Positions 45,087-55,339 are shown, counted from the stretch's first letter. The stretch: 64,000 nucleotides of DNA from Nocardia asteroides (GCF_900637185.1 NZ_LR134352.1:62001-126000), one strand, 5' to 3'. The notes: a model not told the origin generated them from the sequence alone. Numbers and translations are program-made.

Positions 45087-46262
45087 GTGTCGAAATTCGT
45101 TGTACTGGTGTTGAGCCTGCTGTCGGTGGGGTTCCTCGCCGCACCAGCGGGCGCGAACCCGTTGTATCCGACTCCCGATCCGGATCCGTTCTTCACGGCA
45201 CCGAGTGACATCGCGGCGCTGGCGCCCGGCGACGTCGTCCGCACCCGTCGCATCGACACCATGCTCTACCCCGGCACCGAGGGCTGGCAGATCGCGTTCC
45301 GCTCCACCAACTCGCAGGGCAACGCGATCATGGGCGTCACCACGGTGCTCATGCCGATCGGCGTGAAGAACCCGCCGCTGGTGTCGTACCAGGCGCTGAT
45401 CAACTCCATCGGCACCCGCTGCAACCCCTCGCAGTCGCTGTTCAACGGCGAGCTCCAGGACGCGCCCGGCGCCATGCTGCCGCTGCAGCGCGGCTGGGCC
45501 ATCTCGGTGCCGGACTACCTGGGCCCGACGGTCGCCTACGGCGCCGCCAAGCTCAGTGGCATGGTCACCCTGGACAGCGTGCGCGCCGTGCAGAAGGTCG
45601 CCGAGCTGGGCGTCGGCAACTCGCCGGTGGCGCTGGCCGGCTACTCCGGCGGCGGCATGGCCACCGCGTGGGCCGGTGCGCTGCAGCCCACCTACGCGCC
45701 CGAGCTGAAGCTCGCGGCCGTGGTCGCCGGCGGCATCCCCGCCGACCTGGAACTGATGGCCGACGCGCTCGGCTTCGCCCCGCACCCGGGCTTCGGGCTG
45801 GCCTTCGCCGCCGCCATGGGCATCGAGCGCGAGTACCCCGAGCAGGTGCCGGTGTCGGACCAGCTCAACGAGAACGGCCTGTGGTTCCGTGAGTTCACCA
45901 AGGACGCGTGCCGCCGATTCCTGCTGTTCCACGGCGTCTTCCGCAACGCCGAGCAGATGGCGGCGTCCAAGGAACTGATGACCAGCCAGGTGGCCCGCGG
46001 TGTGCTGCGCGAGAACAGCCTCGTGCACTTCACCGGCGCCCCCACCGCGCCGACCTACATCTGGCAGGGCAAGTACGACACCCTGACCCCGTACGGTCCG
46101 GTCGCCGAGTCGGTCGCGCACTTCTGCAGCAAGGGCGCCCCGGTGCAGCTCACCACGATCGAGATCTCCGAGCACATGACGGCCGCGGCGGCCGGCTTCG
46201 TGGACGCCTGGAAGTACGTGGAGTCCCGCTTCCGCGGCGAACCGGTGCCGACGAACTGCTGA
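45087..46262 (+). CDS. secreted lipase (LIP family)
   Basis: A 391-aa secreted alpha/beta hydrolase: signal peptide (1-23, ending AGAN), nucleophile S187 in VALAGYSGGGMATAWA, and C-terminal acid/histidine region (YIWQGKYDTLTPY, EISEHMTAAAAG). This is the fungal-type secretory lipase (LIP) family that is expanded in Nocardia and Rhodococcus and acts on acylglycerols or esters outside the cell. GTG 45087 follows AAGGA. Confidence 0.88.
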   Translation: MSKFVVLVLSLLSVGFLAAPAGANPLYPTPDPDPFFTAPSDIAALAPGDVVRTRRIDTMLYPGTEGWQIAFRSTNSQGNAIMGVTTVLMPIGVKNPPLVSYQALINSIGTRCNPSQSLFNGELQDAPGAMLPLQRGWAISVPDYLGPTVAYGAAKLSGMVTLDSVRAVQKVAELGVGNSPVALAGYSGGGMATAWAGALQPTYAPELKLAAVVAGGIPADLELMADALGFAPHPGFGLAFAAAMGIEREYPEQVPVSDQLNENGLWFREFTKDACRRFLLFHGVFRNAEQMAASKELMTSQVARGVLRENSLVHFTGAPTAPTYIWQGKYDTLTPYGPVAESVAHFCSKGAPVQLTTIEISEHMTAAAAGFVDAWKYVESRFRGEPVPTNC

Positions 46263-46270
46263 CGTGACAC

Positions 46271-46307
46271 CGGTGCTGGGCGAATCCGCTGCTCACGCCC
46301 AGCACCG
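46271..46307. terminator. 12-bp hairpin between convergent genes
   Basis: CGGTGCTGGGCG pairs with its complement across a 13-base loop, between the lipase stop (46262) and the YbjN-like stop (46314). Confidence 0.75.
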
Positions 46308-46313
46308 GGCCGT

Positions 46314-46808
46314 TCAGACCTGGTCGGCCTCGTCGATCAGGTGCTCGAAGGCCCGCAGATTCTTGAGCGATTCGCCGCGCGAGACGCGCCACTTCCATTC
46401 CTTGCGGATGGATTCGGCGAAGCCCAGCTCGAGCAGCATGTTGAAGTCGTTGTCGACGGCTTCCAGGATCTGGCCGAAGATCCGGTCGAGCTCGTCGGGG
46501 GTGACCGATTCGGCCGAGGTGCGGCCCACCAGGTAGATGTCGCCCACGTTGTCCAGGGTGTACGCCACGCCGTAGAGGCGGCGGTTGCGGCGCAGCAGGT
46601 ACTTGTAGACGCCCTGGAAGTTCTCGTCGGGCTTGCGGCAGACGAACGATTCGATGCGCACGCCGTGCTTGCCGACGGTGAGCATCACCGTGGTCTTGAG
46701 CTTGCGCTCGCCCGGCAGCACGACGATGAAGGTGTCGTCGGCGGGCCGGGTGTATTCGATCTCGCGATCGCGCAGCGTCTCGTCGATCACCTGCGATACG
46801 GCGCTCAC
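46314..46808 (-). CDS. YbjN-domain protein
   Basis: A 164-aa protein with the YbjN fold pattern ([46 protein letters not shown] in parts). It is similar to type III secretion chaperone-like folds, with no known enzymatic role. In M. tuberculosis the homologue (Rv0487) also follows mshA. GTG 46808 overlaps the mshA stop as GTGA, so a link to mycothiol metabolism is possible but not shown. Confidence 0.85.
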   Translation of the reverse strand: MSAVSQVIDETLRDREIEYTRPADDTFIVVLPGERKLKTTVMLTVGKHGVRIESFVCRKPDENFQGVYKYLLRRNRRLYGVAYTLDNVGDIYLVGRTSAESVTPDELDRIFGQILEAVDNDFNMLLELGFAESIRKEWKWRVSRGESLKNLRAFEHLIDEADQV

Positions 46809-48220
46809 CTGCGTACTCCCGTCCGGCGCCGCCACAGCGCCCGTGATCTGGCCTGGCCGGTCTCACCCGCGAGCAGGGCGATCCGACCGCGTTCGGCGCG
46901 GAATCCGGCCATCGCCGCAGCGTAGCTGTCGAGCAGGCCCTCGGCGGTGTGCGCCCAGGAGAAGCTGCTCGCGTGCGCGACCGCGGCCGTGCCCATCCGC
47001 GCCAGCCGCGCGGGATCGTCGAGCAGCGAGCCGAGCGCGTCGGCCCAGTCCTGGGTGCGGTGACCGGGCACCAGCAGGCCGGATTCGCGATGGCGCACCG
47101 CGGTGCCGAGGCCGCCCACATCGGCGGCCAGCACCGGGGTGCCGCTGGCCTGGGCCTCGATGGCGACCAGGCCGAAGGATTCGTTGTAGCTGGGCACGGC
47201 GACCACGTCGGCCGCGCGGTAAACCCGCACGAGCCGGTCGGCGGGCTGCGGCGGCAGGAAGGTGACCTGCTCGGTGATGCCGAGGTCGGCGGCGAGCTCG
47301 ATCAGCGCGTCCGGGCGGGCCAGGCCGCTGCCGGAGGGTCCGCCGACGATCAGCACCCGCAGCTTGCGGCTCGGATCGCGGCGCAGCAGGGCCGCGGCCG
47401 CGCGGACCAGCACATCGGGGGCCTTGAGCGGCTGGATGCGGCCGACGAAGGCCACGACCTGCTCGTCGGCCCGCAGGCCCAGCTCAGCGCGGGCGGCGAG
47501 CTTGTCGCCGGGGTGGTAGCGGGTGAGGTCGGCGCCGGGCGGCACCACATCGATGCGATCGGGCGAGGCGCCGTACAGGTCGACGAGCTGACGCGCTTCG
47601 TCGCCGGTGTTGGCGACGAGCCGGTCGGCCTCGGCGATGACCTGCTTCTCGCCGATCACCCTGGTCTCCGGTTCGGGGGCGTCACCCTCGGCGAGCGCGG
47701 CGTTCTTGACCGCGGCCAGGGTGTGCGCGGTGTGCACCAGCGGCACCCGCCAGCGGTCCCTGGCCAGCCAGCCGACCTGGCCGGAGAGCCAGTAGTGCGA
47801 GTGCACGAGGTCGTAGTGGCCGGGCAGGTGGCGCGCCTCCTGGCGCAGCACCTCGGCGGTGAACGGGCACAGCTGGGTGGGCAGGTCGTTCTTGTCCAGG
47901 CCCTCGAACGGACCGGCGACCACGTGGCGCACCAGCACACCGGGTCCGGCTTCGGCGACCGGCGGCAGATCGGACGAGGTCGCGCGGGTGAAGATCTCCA
48001 CCTCGGTGCCGCGTTTGGCCAGCTCGAGCGCGGTCTGCAGGACGTAGACGTTCATGCCGCCCGCGTCGCCGGTGCCGGGTTGCGCCAGCGGCGAGGTATG
48101 CACCGACAGCACCGCGATACGGTGGGGCACTATTTCCGGACGACGCTGACTCACACCCTCCAGTGTGCACGCCGCGACGCCGCCGCCGACATCCCTACCG
48201 GGATCGGTGACGGTCGTCAC
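46805..48220 (-). CDS. mshA: D-inositol-3-phosphate glycosyltransferase MshA
   Basis: A 471-aa GT4 glycosyltransferase that starts mycothiol synthesis by joining GlcNAc from UDP-GlcNAc to inositol-3-phosphate. The signature [22 protein letters not shown] is at about residues 39-60 (quoted in part: [16 protein letters not shown]), with [17 protein letters not shown] and [21 protein letters not shown] in the donor domain. GTG 48220 gives an N-terminal extension like that of the mycobacterial enzyme; GTG 48154 is an alternative. Confidence 0.94.
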   Translation of the reverse strand: MTTVTDPGRDVGGGVAACTLEGVSQRRPEIVPHRIAVLSVHTSPLAQPGTGDAGGMNVYVLQTALELAKRGTEVEIFTRATSSDLPPVAEAGPGVLVRHVVAGPFEGLDKNDLPTQLCPFTAEVLRQEARHLPGHYDLVHSHYWLSGQVGWLARDRWRVPLVHTAHTLAAVKNAALAEGDAPEPETRVIGEKQVIAEADRLVANTGDEARQLVDLYGASPDRIDVVPPGADLTRYHPGDKLAARAELGLRADEQVVAFVGRIQPLKAPDVLVRAAAALLRRDPSRKLRVLIVGGPSGSGLARPDALIELAADLGITEQVTFLPPQPADRLVRVYRAADVVAVPSYNESFGLVAIEAQASGTPVLAADVGGLGTAVRHRESGLLVPGHRTQDWADALGSLLDDPARLARMGTAAVAHASSFSWAHTAEGLLDSYAAAMAGFRAERGRIALLAGETGQARSRALWRRRTGVRR

Positions 48221-48319
48221 AGGCTGTTCGTGAGTGAGTTCACGTGTTCGTCGCGATCGAGCCTGCCCGATCCGCGCTGGTGACGCGAGCGAATTTCGGA
48301 CATCGCGCTCGGGCCGCGC

Positions 48320-49309
48320 TCAGCGCCGCAGCGCCGCCTCGAACAGGGGCCACGACTTGTGCAGATCCTGCTCCCAGTAGCCCCACGAGTGGGTGCCGTT
48401 GGCGCGCAGGTCGACAGTGGCCGGGATGCCGAGGGTCTGCAACCGGTCGCGCAGCTGCTGGGTGCAGGTGGCGGTGACGGCCTCGAGCGAGGCGCCGAAG
48501 AGCATCTCGAGGGTCCGCTGCACCGGGTCGTCGCCCGGTTCGACGGTGTCGAACGGGCCCGGAATGCCGTTGCCCGAGGACAGATACACCGCGGTGCCGC
48601 GCAGGGTTTCGGCGTGCAGATACGGGTCGTGCGCCGACCACGCCGGGTCGGTGGGCGGGCCCCACATGTTGCGGACATTGCCGAGCCTGCTGCCGACGAC
48701 GGCGCTCACGATCGCCTGTCCGCGAATGTCACTCGTGCGCACGCAGCCGCTGTAGGAGCCGATGGCGCGGTACAGGCCGGGCTCGGCGAGCGCGAGTTGG
48801 AACACCGAGGTGCCCGCCATGGACAGTCCCGCAATGGCATTCGCGCCGGTGCCGTTGAACTCGGCATCGATCACCGGCGGCAGTTCGCGGGTGAGGAAGG
48901 TGGTCCAGCGCTGCTTGCCCAGCACCGGATCGTCGGCCCGCCAGTCGGCGAAATAGCTGCCGGCGCCGCCGAACGGGATCACCACGTTGACCTGCTTGTC
49001 GTGGAAGAACTGCACGACATCGGTGCGGTCGAGCCAGTTTCCGTCGGCGCCGCCGCCGACCCCGTTGAGCAGATACAGCGTCGGCGCGGGCGCCGAGGGA
49101 TCGGCCGCGCGCAGAATCCGCACGCGCGTCACGGTGTCCATCGCGGGCGAGTAGACGCCCACGTCGATCGTGCGATCGGGCTCGACGCGCCGATCCTCGA
49201 TGCGCGCCACCGCGTCCGCCCCCGCCGCCGGCGCCACCACCAGCGTGCCTGCCAGCGCGGCCAGCACTATTCCGGCGATTCGAGCGCAGACTGCGCGACC
49301 GATCATCAT
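48320..49309 (-). CDS. secreted esterase, antigen 85/mycolyltransferase-like (copy 1)
   Basis: A 329-aa secreted alpha/beta hydrolase of the esterase D/antigen 85 family. Signal peptide 1-31 (ending PAAGADA), the YLLNGVGGGADGNWLD loop, VVIPFGGAGSYFADW, nucleophile in AIAGLSMAGTSVFQLAL and catalytic histidine in NGTHSWGYWEQDLHKSW. Family members transfer mycolic acids between trehalose and cell-wall arabinogalactan. It is a close paralogue of the next gene, in the same orientation. Confidence 0.88.
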   Translation of the reverse strand: MMIGRAVCARIAGIVLAALAGTLVVAPAAGADAVARIEDRRVEPDRTIDVGVYSPAMDTVTRVRILRAADPSAPAPTLYLLNGVGGGADGNWLDRTDVVQFFHDKQVNVVIPFGGAGSYFADWRADDPVLGKQRWTTFLTRELPPVIDAEFNGTGANAIAGLSMAGTSVFQLALAEPGLYRAIGSYSGCVRTSDIRGQAIVSAVVGSRLGNVRNMWGPPTDPAWSAHDPYLHAETLRGTAVYLSSGNGIPGPFDTVEPGDDPVQRTLEMLFGASLEAVTATCTQQLRDRLQTLGIPATVDLRANGTHSWGYWEQDLHKSWPLFEAALRR

Positions 49310-49638
49310 CGAACTCCGATCTCGACGCCGAACCCACTTCCTCTGCGATCAAACGGCATTCCCGAACGCTACACACGAATTCATCGAAACATTGTGACGA
49401 TTACCAGAAGATTTTCCACGTGCCTGTGTGTTCGAACTCTCTGCTCCTCGAGCACAATCACAGTCGTATCACGTCGGTGCCGCACACCAAACCACCATCC
49501 ACACAACAGCGCTGGCTACCTGCGGCGATGATCGTTGTCACAGCTACCGGAATCGCTGTGAATTCGCGGTGAAAAGACCCACCGGAATCCTTTTACGGGT
49601 GACGGGAGCGGCGCGATCGAATAGCAAATGCGCGCGGC
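49310..49638. other. 329-bp intergenic region between the two antigen 85-like genes
   Basis: The stretch upstream of the first esterase gene is visibly AT-richer than the coding DNA on both sides. It should hold that gene's promoter. I see no clear operator, hairpin or small coding frame in it. Confidence 0.5.
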
Positions 49639-50658
49639 TCAGCCGATCCGCAGGGCCTGGGCGAACAACGGCCAGCTGCGGTGCATATCGTCGTTCCAGT
49701 AGCCCCAGGAGTGGGTTCCGTTGGAGCGCAGGTCGACCGAGGCCGGCATGCCGAGCTCGGCGAAGCGCGCGGCCAGTTGCTGGGTGCACAGACCGGTGGC
49801 GGCGTCGAGCGCGCCACCGACCAGGAGCTGGTCGATCAGCTTCATCGAGTCGCCGTTGATGCCGGGCCCCGCGAGGGTGTCCAGCGCGCCGGGCAGGCCG
49901 GTGCCCGAGGCGATGTAGATGGCCAGGCCACGCAGGCGCTCGGCGTGCAGGAAGGGGTCGTTGGCCGCCCAGAGCGGGTCGCCGGGTAGTCCCCACATGT
50001 TCACCGGGTCGCCGTTCTGGCCGCTGACCACGGTGTTGACGATGGCGCGCCCCTGGGGGCCGCTGGTCGACACGCACCCGCTGTAGCTGGCGACCGCGCG
50101 ATACAGGCCGGGCGCGGCCAGCGCGAGCTGGAAGGCCGCGGTGCCCGCCATCGAGACGCCCGCCACGGCATTGGCGCCGGTGCCGTGGAATTCGGCGTCG
50201 ATCACCCGGGGCAGTTCGCGGGTGAGGAAGGTGGTCCAGCGCTGGCGGCCCAGGACGGGGTCGTCGGCGCGCCAGTCGGCGTAGTAGCTGCCCGCGCCAC
50301 CGATCGGCATCACCACGGTGACCTGCTTGTCGCCGTAGAAGCGCTCGGCGTCGGTGCGGGTGAGCCAGTTGTGGCCGTCGCGCCAGTCGCCGGTGGCGCT
50401 GCCGCCGTCGACGCCGTTGAGCAGGTACAGCACCGGCGCGGCGGCGTCCGGGTCGGCGGCGGGCAGCACCGCGACGCGCACCGGTTTGCCCATCGCGCCC
50501 GAGTGCACGACCAGGTCCACCACCCGGCCCTGCCCCTGGGTCGCCGAGATCAGCCGGGCCGGGTCGAGGCGGGGATCGGGCGGCGCCGCGCCCGCGATCG
50601 CCTGCGCGCAGACGAACCCGGCCGCCAGCAGAAGTCCACATCGCGCAACGACGCCCAT
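49639..50658 (-). CDS. secreted esterase, antigen 85/mycolyltransferase-like (copy 2)
   Basis: A 339-aa paralogue of the previous gene: signal peptide (1-25, ending IAGA), YLLNGVDGGSATGDWRD, VVMPIGGAGSYYADW, nucleophile in AVAGVSMAGTAAFQLAL and catalytic histidine in NGTHSWGYWNDDMHRSW. All catalytic elements are kept, so both copies should be active and may differ in acceptor. ATG 50658 follows GGGAGGTG. Confidence 0.88.
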   Translation of the reverse strand: MGVVARCGLLLAAGFVCAQAIAGAAPPDPRLDPARLISATQGQGRVVDLVVHSGAMGKPVRVAVLPAADPDAAAPVLYLLNGVDGGSATGDWRDGHNWLTRTDAERFYGDKQVTVVMPIGGAGSYYADWRADDPVLGRQRWTTFLTRELPRVIDAEFHGTGANAVAGVSMAGTAAFQLALAAPGLYRAVASYSGCVSTSGPQGRAIVNTVVSGQNGDPVNMWGLPGDPLWAANDPFLHAERLRGLAIYIASGTGLPGALDTLAGPGINGDSMKLIDQLLVGGALDAATGLCTQQLAARFAELGMPASVDLRSNGTHSWGYWNDDMHRSWPLFAQALRIG

Positions 50659-50788
50659 GGCGTCACCTCCCTGCCCGGCCCGAGTATCGCGTCCGTGCGA
50701 GTGAGGGTAGGCAGTGCCGCCGGGCCGCACCGCAGTTTCTGAAACATCAACAGTTCACAGGGTGGGGCGCTGCGCGCGGCGGCGGGGC

Positions 50789-51613
50789 TCAGTCCAGCTC
50801 GTCGATGAACGCGCTGACCTCGGCGAAGAAGCGCGCGCCGTCCTCGATGAACAGGCCGTGCTGCGCGCCCTCCCACAGCGAGATGCGCGCGTCAGGGGCA
50901 TTGTCGGCGATGTACACGCCATTGGCCGCGGGCACCACGGGGTCCTCGGTGCCGTGCAGGACCAGCACGGGAACGTCCAGGGCGCGCAGGGTCTCGGTGT
51001 TGTCGACGGTGCGGTAGAACAGCGCCTTGCGCACCGACGGCTTGGTGGCCAGGCTCGTGCCGAACAGGCGCTGAGCGTCGACGCCCTTGTCCGCACCGGG
51101 GCCGGTGTTGGCATTGCCGAACACCGAGAACCCGCGCACCGCACGACCGGCCGCCTCGTCGAACACGCCGGGGATGGCCTTCTCCATGGCCGGGCCGGGC
51201 GCGGCGCCGGGCACGTTCGGCCCGATATTGGCCGGAGCGCCCGTGTAGATCACCCCGGCGACCGCGGAGCTGCCGTGGGTGGCGAGGTAGTCGGTGGCGA
51301 CGATGCCGCCGTAGGACCAGCCCAGCAACACCGCGCCGGACTCGATGCCCTCGGCCGCCAGCACCGCGGCGACGTCGGCGCCCCAGGCCATCGGATCGTC
51401 GTAACCGGCGCCGGGATCGTCGGAGTAGCCGTGGCCGCGCAGGTCGACGGCGACGACGCGGTAGCGCTGGGCCAGTTCCTCGGCCGCCGCGCCCCAGCAG
51501 CGCAGATTGCCCGCCCAGCCGTGCAGCAGCACCAGCGGCCTGCCGGTCTCCGGACCGGTGACCCGGTAGACGATCCTGGTTCCGTCAGCGCTGACCGCAT
51601 CGCGAATAGCCAT
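50789..51613 (-). CDS. alpha/beta hydrolase
   Basis: A 274-aa cytoplasmic alpha/beta hydrolase. Oxyanion motif LVLLHGWAGN (28-36), nucleophile S100 in AVLLGWSYGGIVATDYL, acid in VLVLHGTEDPVVPAANG and histidine in EGAQHGLFIEDG. Close to the haloperoxidase/esterase type group; the substrate is unknown. No signal peptide. It is divergent from the SDR gene. Confidence 0.88.
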   Translation of the reverse strand: MAIRDAVSADGTRIVYRVTGPETGRPLVLLHGWAGNLRCWGAAAEELAQRYRVVAVDLRGHGYSDDPGAGYDDPMAWGADVAAVLAAEGIESGAVLLGWSYGGIVATDYLATHGSSAVAGVIYTGAPANIGPNVPGAAPGPAMEKAIPGVFDEAAGRAVRGFSVFGNANTGPGADKGVDAQRLFGTSLATKPSVRKALFYRTVDNTETLRALDVPVLVLHGTEDPVVPAANGVYIADNAPDARISLWEGAQHGLFIEDGARFFAEVSAFIDELD

Positions 51614-51694
51614 GCCGACAGGCTAACGCCGACTCACATCACGGTGATCCCAGCCATGGCGACGGCGAATCCGCGGCGAATAGGATCGGTGCCC

Positions 51695-52429
51695 ATGAGC
51701 ACTCGCACCGCCGTCGTCACCGGAGCCAGCTCGGGAATCGGTGAGGCCACCGCCCGGGAACTCGCGAAGCAGGGCTACCACGTCTACGTGGGCGCCCGGC
51801 GGTTCGACCGGGTCCAGCGCCTCGCCGAGGAGATCGGCGGCACCGCCCTGGAACTCGACGTCACCTCCGAGGATTCGGTGCGCGCGTTCACCGACGCGAT
51901 CGAGCGGGCCGACGTGCTGGTCAACAACGCGGGCGGCGCGAAGGGCCTGGCCTCGGTGGCCGAGGCCGACCTCGACGACTGGCGCTGGATGTGGGAGACC
52001 AACGTGCTGGGCACGCTGCGGCTCACCAAGGCGCTGCTGCCCAAGCTCATCGCCTCCGGGGACGGCCTGATCGTCACCATCACCTCCATCGCCGCCCTGC
52101 ACGCCTACCCGAACGGCTCCGGCTACACCTCGGCCAAGCACGCCCAGGCCGTGCTGCACCGCACCCTGCGCGACGAGCTGCTCGGGCAGCCGGTCCGGCT
52201 CACCGAGATCGCGCCCGGCGCGGTGGAGACGGAGTTCTCGCTGGTCCGTTTCGACGGCGACGCCGAGCGGGCCGCCAAGGTCTACCAGGGCATCGATCCG
52301 CTCTACGCCCAGGACATCGCCGAGATCGTCGGCTTCGTCGCGAGCAGGCCCGCGCACGTGAACCTCGACACCATCGTCGTCAAGCCCCGTGACCAGGCCG
52401 GGCCCGGCAGTTTCGCGCGACGCTCCTGA
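51695..52429 (+). CDS. short-chain dehydrogenase/reductase
   Basis: A 244-aa classical SDR: TGASSGIGEATARELAKQG (cofactor), NNAGGAKG, SIAAL (catalytic serine region) and YTSAK (catalytic Tyr and Lys). Basic residues after the first strand (GARRFDR) favour NADP(H). Similar in type and place to M. tuberculosis Rv0484c; the substrate is not known. Confidence 0.9.
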   Translation: MSTRTAVVTGASSGIGEATARELAKQGYHVYVGARRFDRVQRLAEEIGGTALELDVTSEDSVRAFTDAIERADVLVNNAGGAKGLASVAEADLDDWRWMWETNVLGTLRLTKALLPKLIASGDGLIVTITSIAALHAYPNGSGYTSAKHAQAVLHRTLRDELLGQPVRLTEIAPGAVETEFSLVRFDGDAERAAKVYQGIDPLYAQDIAEIVGFVASRPAHVNLDTIVVKPRDQAGPGSFARRS

Positions 52430-52617
52430 CCTGCGGTGTTCAATCCCGGGCCCGGGCAACCGGATCCGGGGTCCCACGCTGTCCGAGTGGCGGCCCGGCG
52501 CGCAGGCGCCGATACTGCCCAGGACCGCCGAAGTCATAGCTGTGAATTCGCTACCGACTGGAACGGTCGCTAACATCTCCACGTTTGCCGATAGCCAGTC
52601 CTAGGAGAACTTCACCG

Positions 52618-53073
52618 ATGCGCAGTGTCAAGTCCGTGTTCGACGGGTTCAAAGACTTCCTCATGCGGGGCAATGTCATCGACCTCGCGGTCGCGGTGGT
52701 GATGGGTACCGCCTTCACCGCGGTCGTCACCTCGTTCACCAAGGGGATCGTCAACCCGCTGCTCGCGGTGTTCGGCTCGACCAACGAGCTGGGCCTTGGC
52801 GTCCAGCTGATCGGCGACAAGCCGGCCACCTTCATCGCGATCGGGCCGATCATCACCGCGTTCATCGACTTCTTCATGGTCGCCGCGGTCCTGTACTTCG
52901 TGCTGATGCTGCCGATGAAGTCGCTGAAGAACAAGTTCGGCACCACCAAGGCCGCCGAGCCCACCGAGACCGAACTGCTCATCGAGATCCGCGACCTGCT
53001 GGCCAAGCAGCAGGGCCTCAGCACCGAACAGACCGAGGCCCTGAGCAAGGAACGCGCCACCGAGTCGGCCTAG
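52618..53073 (+). CDS. mscL: large-conductance mechanosensitive channel
   Basis: A 151-aa MscL: N-terminal helix FKDFLMRGNVIDLAVAVVMG leading into the first span, periplasmic loop, second span (FIAIGPIITAFIDFFMVAAVLYF, in parts) and a C-terminal cytoplasmic helix rich in Glu and Lys (ELLIEIRDLLAKQ). It opens on hypo-osmotic shock to release solutes. TAGGAGA precedes the ATG. Confidence 0.95.
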   Translation: MRSVKSVFDGFKDFLMRGNVIDLAVAVVMGTAFTAVVTSFTKGIVNPLLAVFGSTNELGLGVQLIGDKPATFIAIGPIITAFIDFFMVAAVLYFVLMLPMKSLKNKFGTTKAAEPTETELLIEIRDLLAKQQGLSTEQTEALSKERATESA

Positions 53074-53087
53074 CGGATACTGGCCCT

Positions 53088-53270
53088 ATGACCGAACCAC
53101 CAGACGGGCTACCGCGCTACCGCGTGCTGACCGGCCCGGACGACGAGACGTTCTGCCGACGGGTGAGCGCGGCGCTGGCCCTCGGCTACGCACTGCACGA
53201 GGGCCCCGCCGTCACTTTCGACGGTACGAACGTGATCGTCGCCCAGGCGGTGGTGTGGCCGGCCGGGTAG
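53088..53270 (+). CDS. DUF1737-domain protein
   Basis: A 60-aa protein, nearly all one DUF1737 domain: YRVLTGPDDETFCRRVSAAL, ALGYALHEGPAVTFDG and VIVAQAVVWPAG. Small cytoplasmic proteins of unknown function. It follows mscL by 14 bases and is probably in the same transcript. Confidence 0.88.
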   Translation: MTEPPDGLPRYRVLTGPDDETFCRRVSAALALGYALHEGPAVTFDGTNVIVAQAVVWPAG

Positions 53271-53279
53271 CGGCCGGTC

Positions 53280-54731
53280 TCACGCGGGCGCGCGGCGCGG
53301 CAACAGCAGCGCCGGGATCAGCGCCAGCGCGATCATGATCGGGGCGAGCACGTAGGTGTGCTGGAACGCCTCGGCCAGCGCCGGGGCCAGTGCGGCGCGT
53401 TCGGCCTGGTCCAGGCCGTGCAGGGCCTGGAGGCCGCCGGTCACCGGGAGCAGCGCGCCCAGCGTCACCGAACTCACCGCGGTGCCGATCGCCATCGACG
53501 TGGTGCTGATCATGTTCAGCACTGTCGAGCCGGCCGGCGCCTGTTCCCGGCTCAGCGGCCGGGTCGCGGTGGTGATCACCGGCATCATGGTGCCGCCGCC
53601 GCCCGCGCCCATCAGCAGCATGGTCAGGCCCAGCGCCCAGTACGGCGCGTCCGCGTCCAGCTGGACGACGAACAGCACGAACCCGGTGAGCGCCACCGTG
53701 ATCGACACCGGCAGGTACCGCCCGGGCGGGATCCGATCGATCAACCGGCCCGCCACCTGCATGGTGGCACCCGAGGCCAGCGCGAACGGAATGCCGAGAG
53801 CGCCCGCCACCAGCGCGGATTCACCACGCACCACCTGGAAGTACAACGGCAGCAACAGCATCGAGCCGAAGTACCCGGTGGCGAACAGCGCCAGCAGCGC
53901 GGCGGAGCTGCCGGTGGTGCGGTTGCCGAGCACCCGCAGATCCAGCAGCGGCACCGGGGTGCGCAGCGACCGCAGCACGAAGGCGACGATGAGACCGGCC
54001 CCGGCCAGCAACGGGACCAGCACCGACGGCGTCGCGAAGCCCGCGCTCTCCCCCGCCGCGGTCACGCCGTAGATGACCAGCGCGAGTCCGGGCGACATCA
54101 GCGCCAGCCCCACCACGTCGAGCGGGCGCGGCGGCTCCGGCGCGTCGTCGGGCACCACCCGCGCGGCCAGCACCAGCACCAGCGCGCCCAGCGGCAGGTT
54201 CAGCAGGAACATCCAGCGCCACGACACCTCGTCGATGAGGTAGCCGCCGATCACCGGACCCAGCAGCGGACCGACCAGGATGGCCAGCCCGAGCGTGCTC
54301 ATCAGCCTGCCCAGCCGCTCCGGGCCCGCCGCGCGCAGCAGGATGGTCATGGCGACCGGCATCAGCAGGCCCCCGCTCGCGCCCTGGATCACCCGGAAGG
54401 CGATGAGCGACTGGAGGTTCCAGGCCAGCCCCGCCAGCACCGAGCCGAGCGCGAACGCGGCGATGGCGGTGAGGTAGAGCCGCTTGGCGCCGAACCGGCC
54501 GACCAACCAGGCCGAGGTCGGCACCACCGCGCCGAGGGCGAGTGAGTAGCCGGTGGCCACCCACTGGATGGCGCTCAGGCCCGCGTCGAATTCGATCGAG
54601 AGCCGGTTGATGGCGACGTTGACGATCGTCTGATCGAGGGTCGCCATGATCATCCCGACCACCAGCACCAGCGCGATGCGCATCGGATCGCGGGTGCCGG
54701 GCGGGGTGGTGGGTGCGGTCGTGGTGAGCAT
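53280..54731 (-). CDS. MFS drug efflux transporter (DHA2, 14-span)
   Basis: A 483-aa exporter of the EmrB/QacA type. Motifs: MATLDQTIVNVAINRLS in span 1, WLVGRFGAKRLYL (motif A), LLGPVIGGYLIDEVSWRWMF (motif C and following loop), and about 14 hydrophobic segments. Proton-coupled export of hydrophobic drugs is the usual role. It lies 5 bases after the FMN reductase gene and so is probably co-transcribed with it. Confidence 0.9.
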   Translation of the reverse strand: MLTTTAPTTPPGTRDPMRIALVLVVGMIMATLDQTIVNVAINRLSIEFDAGLSAIQWVATGYSLALGAVVPTSAWLVGRFGAKRLYLTAIAAFALGSVLAGLAWNLQSLIAFRVIQGASGGLLMPVAMTILLRAAGPERLGRLMSTLGLAILVGPLLGPVIGGYLIDEVSWRWMFLLNLPLGALVLVLAARVVPDDAPEPPRPLDVVGLALMSPGLALVIYGVTAAGESAGFATPSVLVPLLAGAGLIVAFVLRSLRTPVPLLDLRVLGNRTTGSSAALLALFATGYFGSMLLLPLYFQVVRGESALVAGALGIPFALASGATMQVAGRLIDRIPPGRYLPVSITVALTGFVLFVVQLDADAPYWALGLTMLLMGAGGGGTMMPVITTATRPLSREQAPAGSTVLNMISTTSMAIGTAVSSVTLGALLPVTGGLQALHGLDQAERAALAPALAEAFQHTYVLAPIMIALALIPALLLPRRAPA

Positions 54732-54736
54732 GGCCG

Positions 54737-55339
54737 TCACTTCCCGTACGGGCGGACGGCGCGGGCGGTGCGCAGCGCCTCGCCCCACCAGGTCAGCTGG
54801 TCGAGCAGGACCGCGGCGGCGGTGTCGGCGGCATCGGCGTCGAGCAGCTCGCCCGCGTCGTCGAAGCGGCCCCACGGGTGCGGCAGCGCGACCGAGTCGC
54901 GGACGGTGACCGCGTGCAGTTCGGCGAAGACCGGCCGCAGGTGCTCCACGGCGCGCAGGCCGCCGGAGATGCCGCCGTAGGAGACGAAGCCGACCGGTTT
55001 GGCCTGCCATTCGGTGTGGTGGGTGTCGATCAGGTTCTTCAGCGTGCCCGGGTAGCTGTGGTTGTACTCGGGGGTCACCACGACGAAGGCGTCGGCGCGG
55101 GCGAGGGTGTCGGTCGCCGCGGCGACGGACGGGTGGTCGGTCGCGGCGCCGAAGGCCAGGGGCAGTTCGACCGCGCCGGTGTCGACGATGTCGACGGCGA
55201 GGGTGTCGCGCAGCCGCGCCTGGCGGACGAACCAGTCGGCGACCGTCGGGCCGAAGCGCCCCGCCCTGGTGCTGCCGATGACGACGGTGACCCGCAGCGG
55301 GTCGTTCGCGGTGCTGACGTGCTCAGCCGTGGCGCTCAT
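54737..55339 (-). CDS. NAD(P)H-dependent FMN reductase-like protein
   Basis: A 200-aa flavodoxin-fold protein: VVIGSTRAGRFGPTVADWF (FMN phosphate loop), FVVVTPEYNHSYPGTLKNLID (flavin site) and VGFVSYGGISGGLRAVEHLR. It is of the type that reduces FMN, quinones or azo dyes. Together with the downstream efflux pump it may form a quinone/drug detoxification unit, probably controlled by the inverted repeat upstream. Confidence 0.88.
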   Translation of the reverse strand: MSATAEHVSTANDPLRVTVVIGSTRAGRFGPTVADWFVRQARLRDTLAVDIVDTGAVELPLAFGAATDHPSVAAATDTLARADAFVVVTPEYNHSYPGTLKNLIDTHHTEWQAKPVGFVSYGGISGGLRAVEHLRPVFAELHAVTVRDSVALPHPWGRFDDAGELLDADAADTAAAVLLDQLTWWGEALRTARAVRPYGK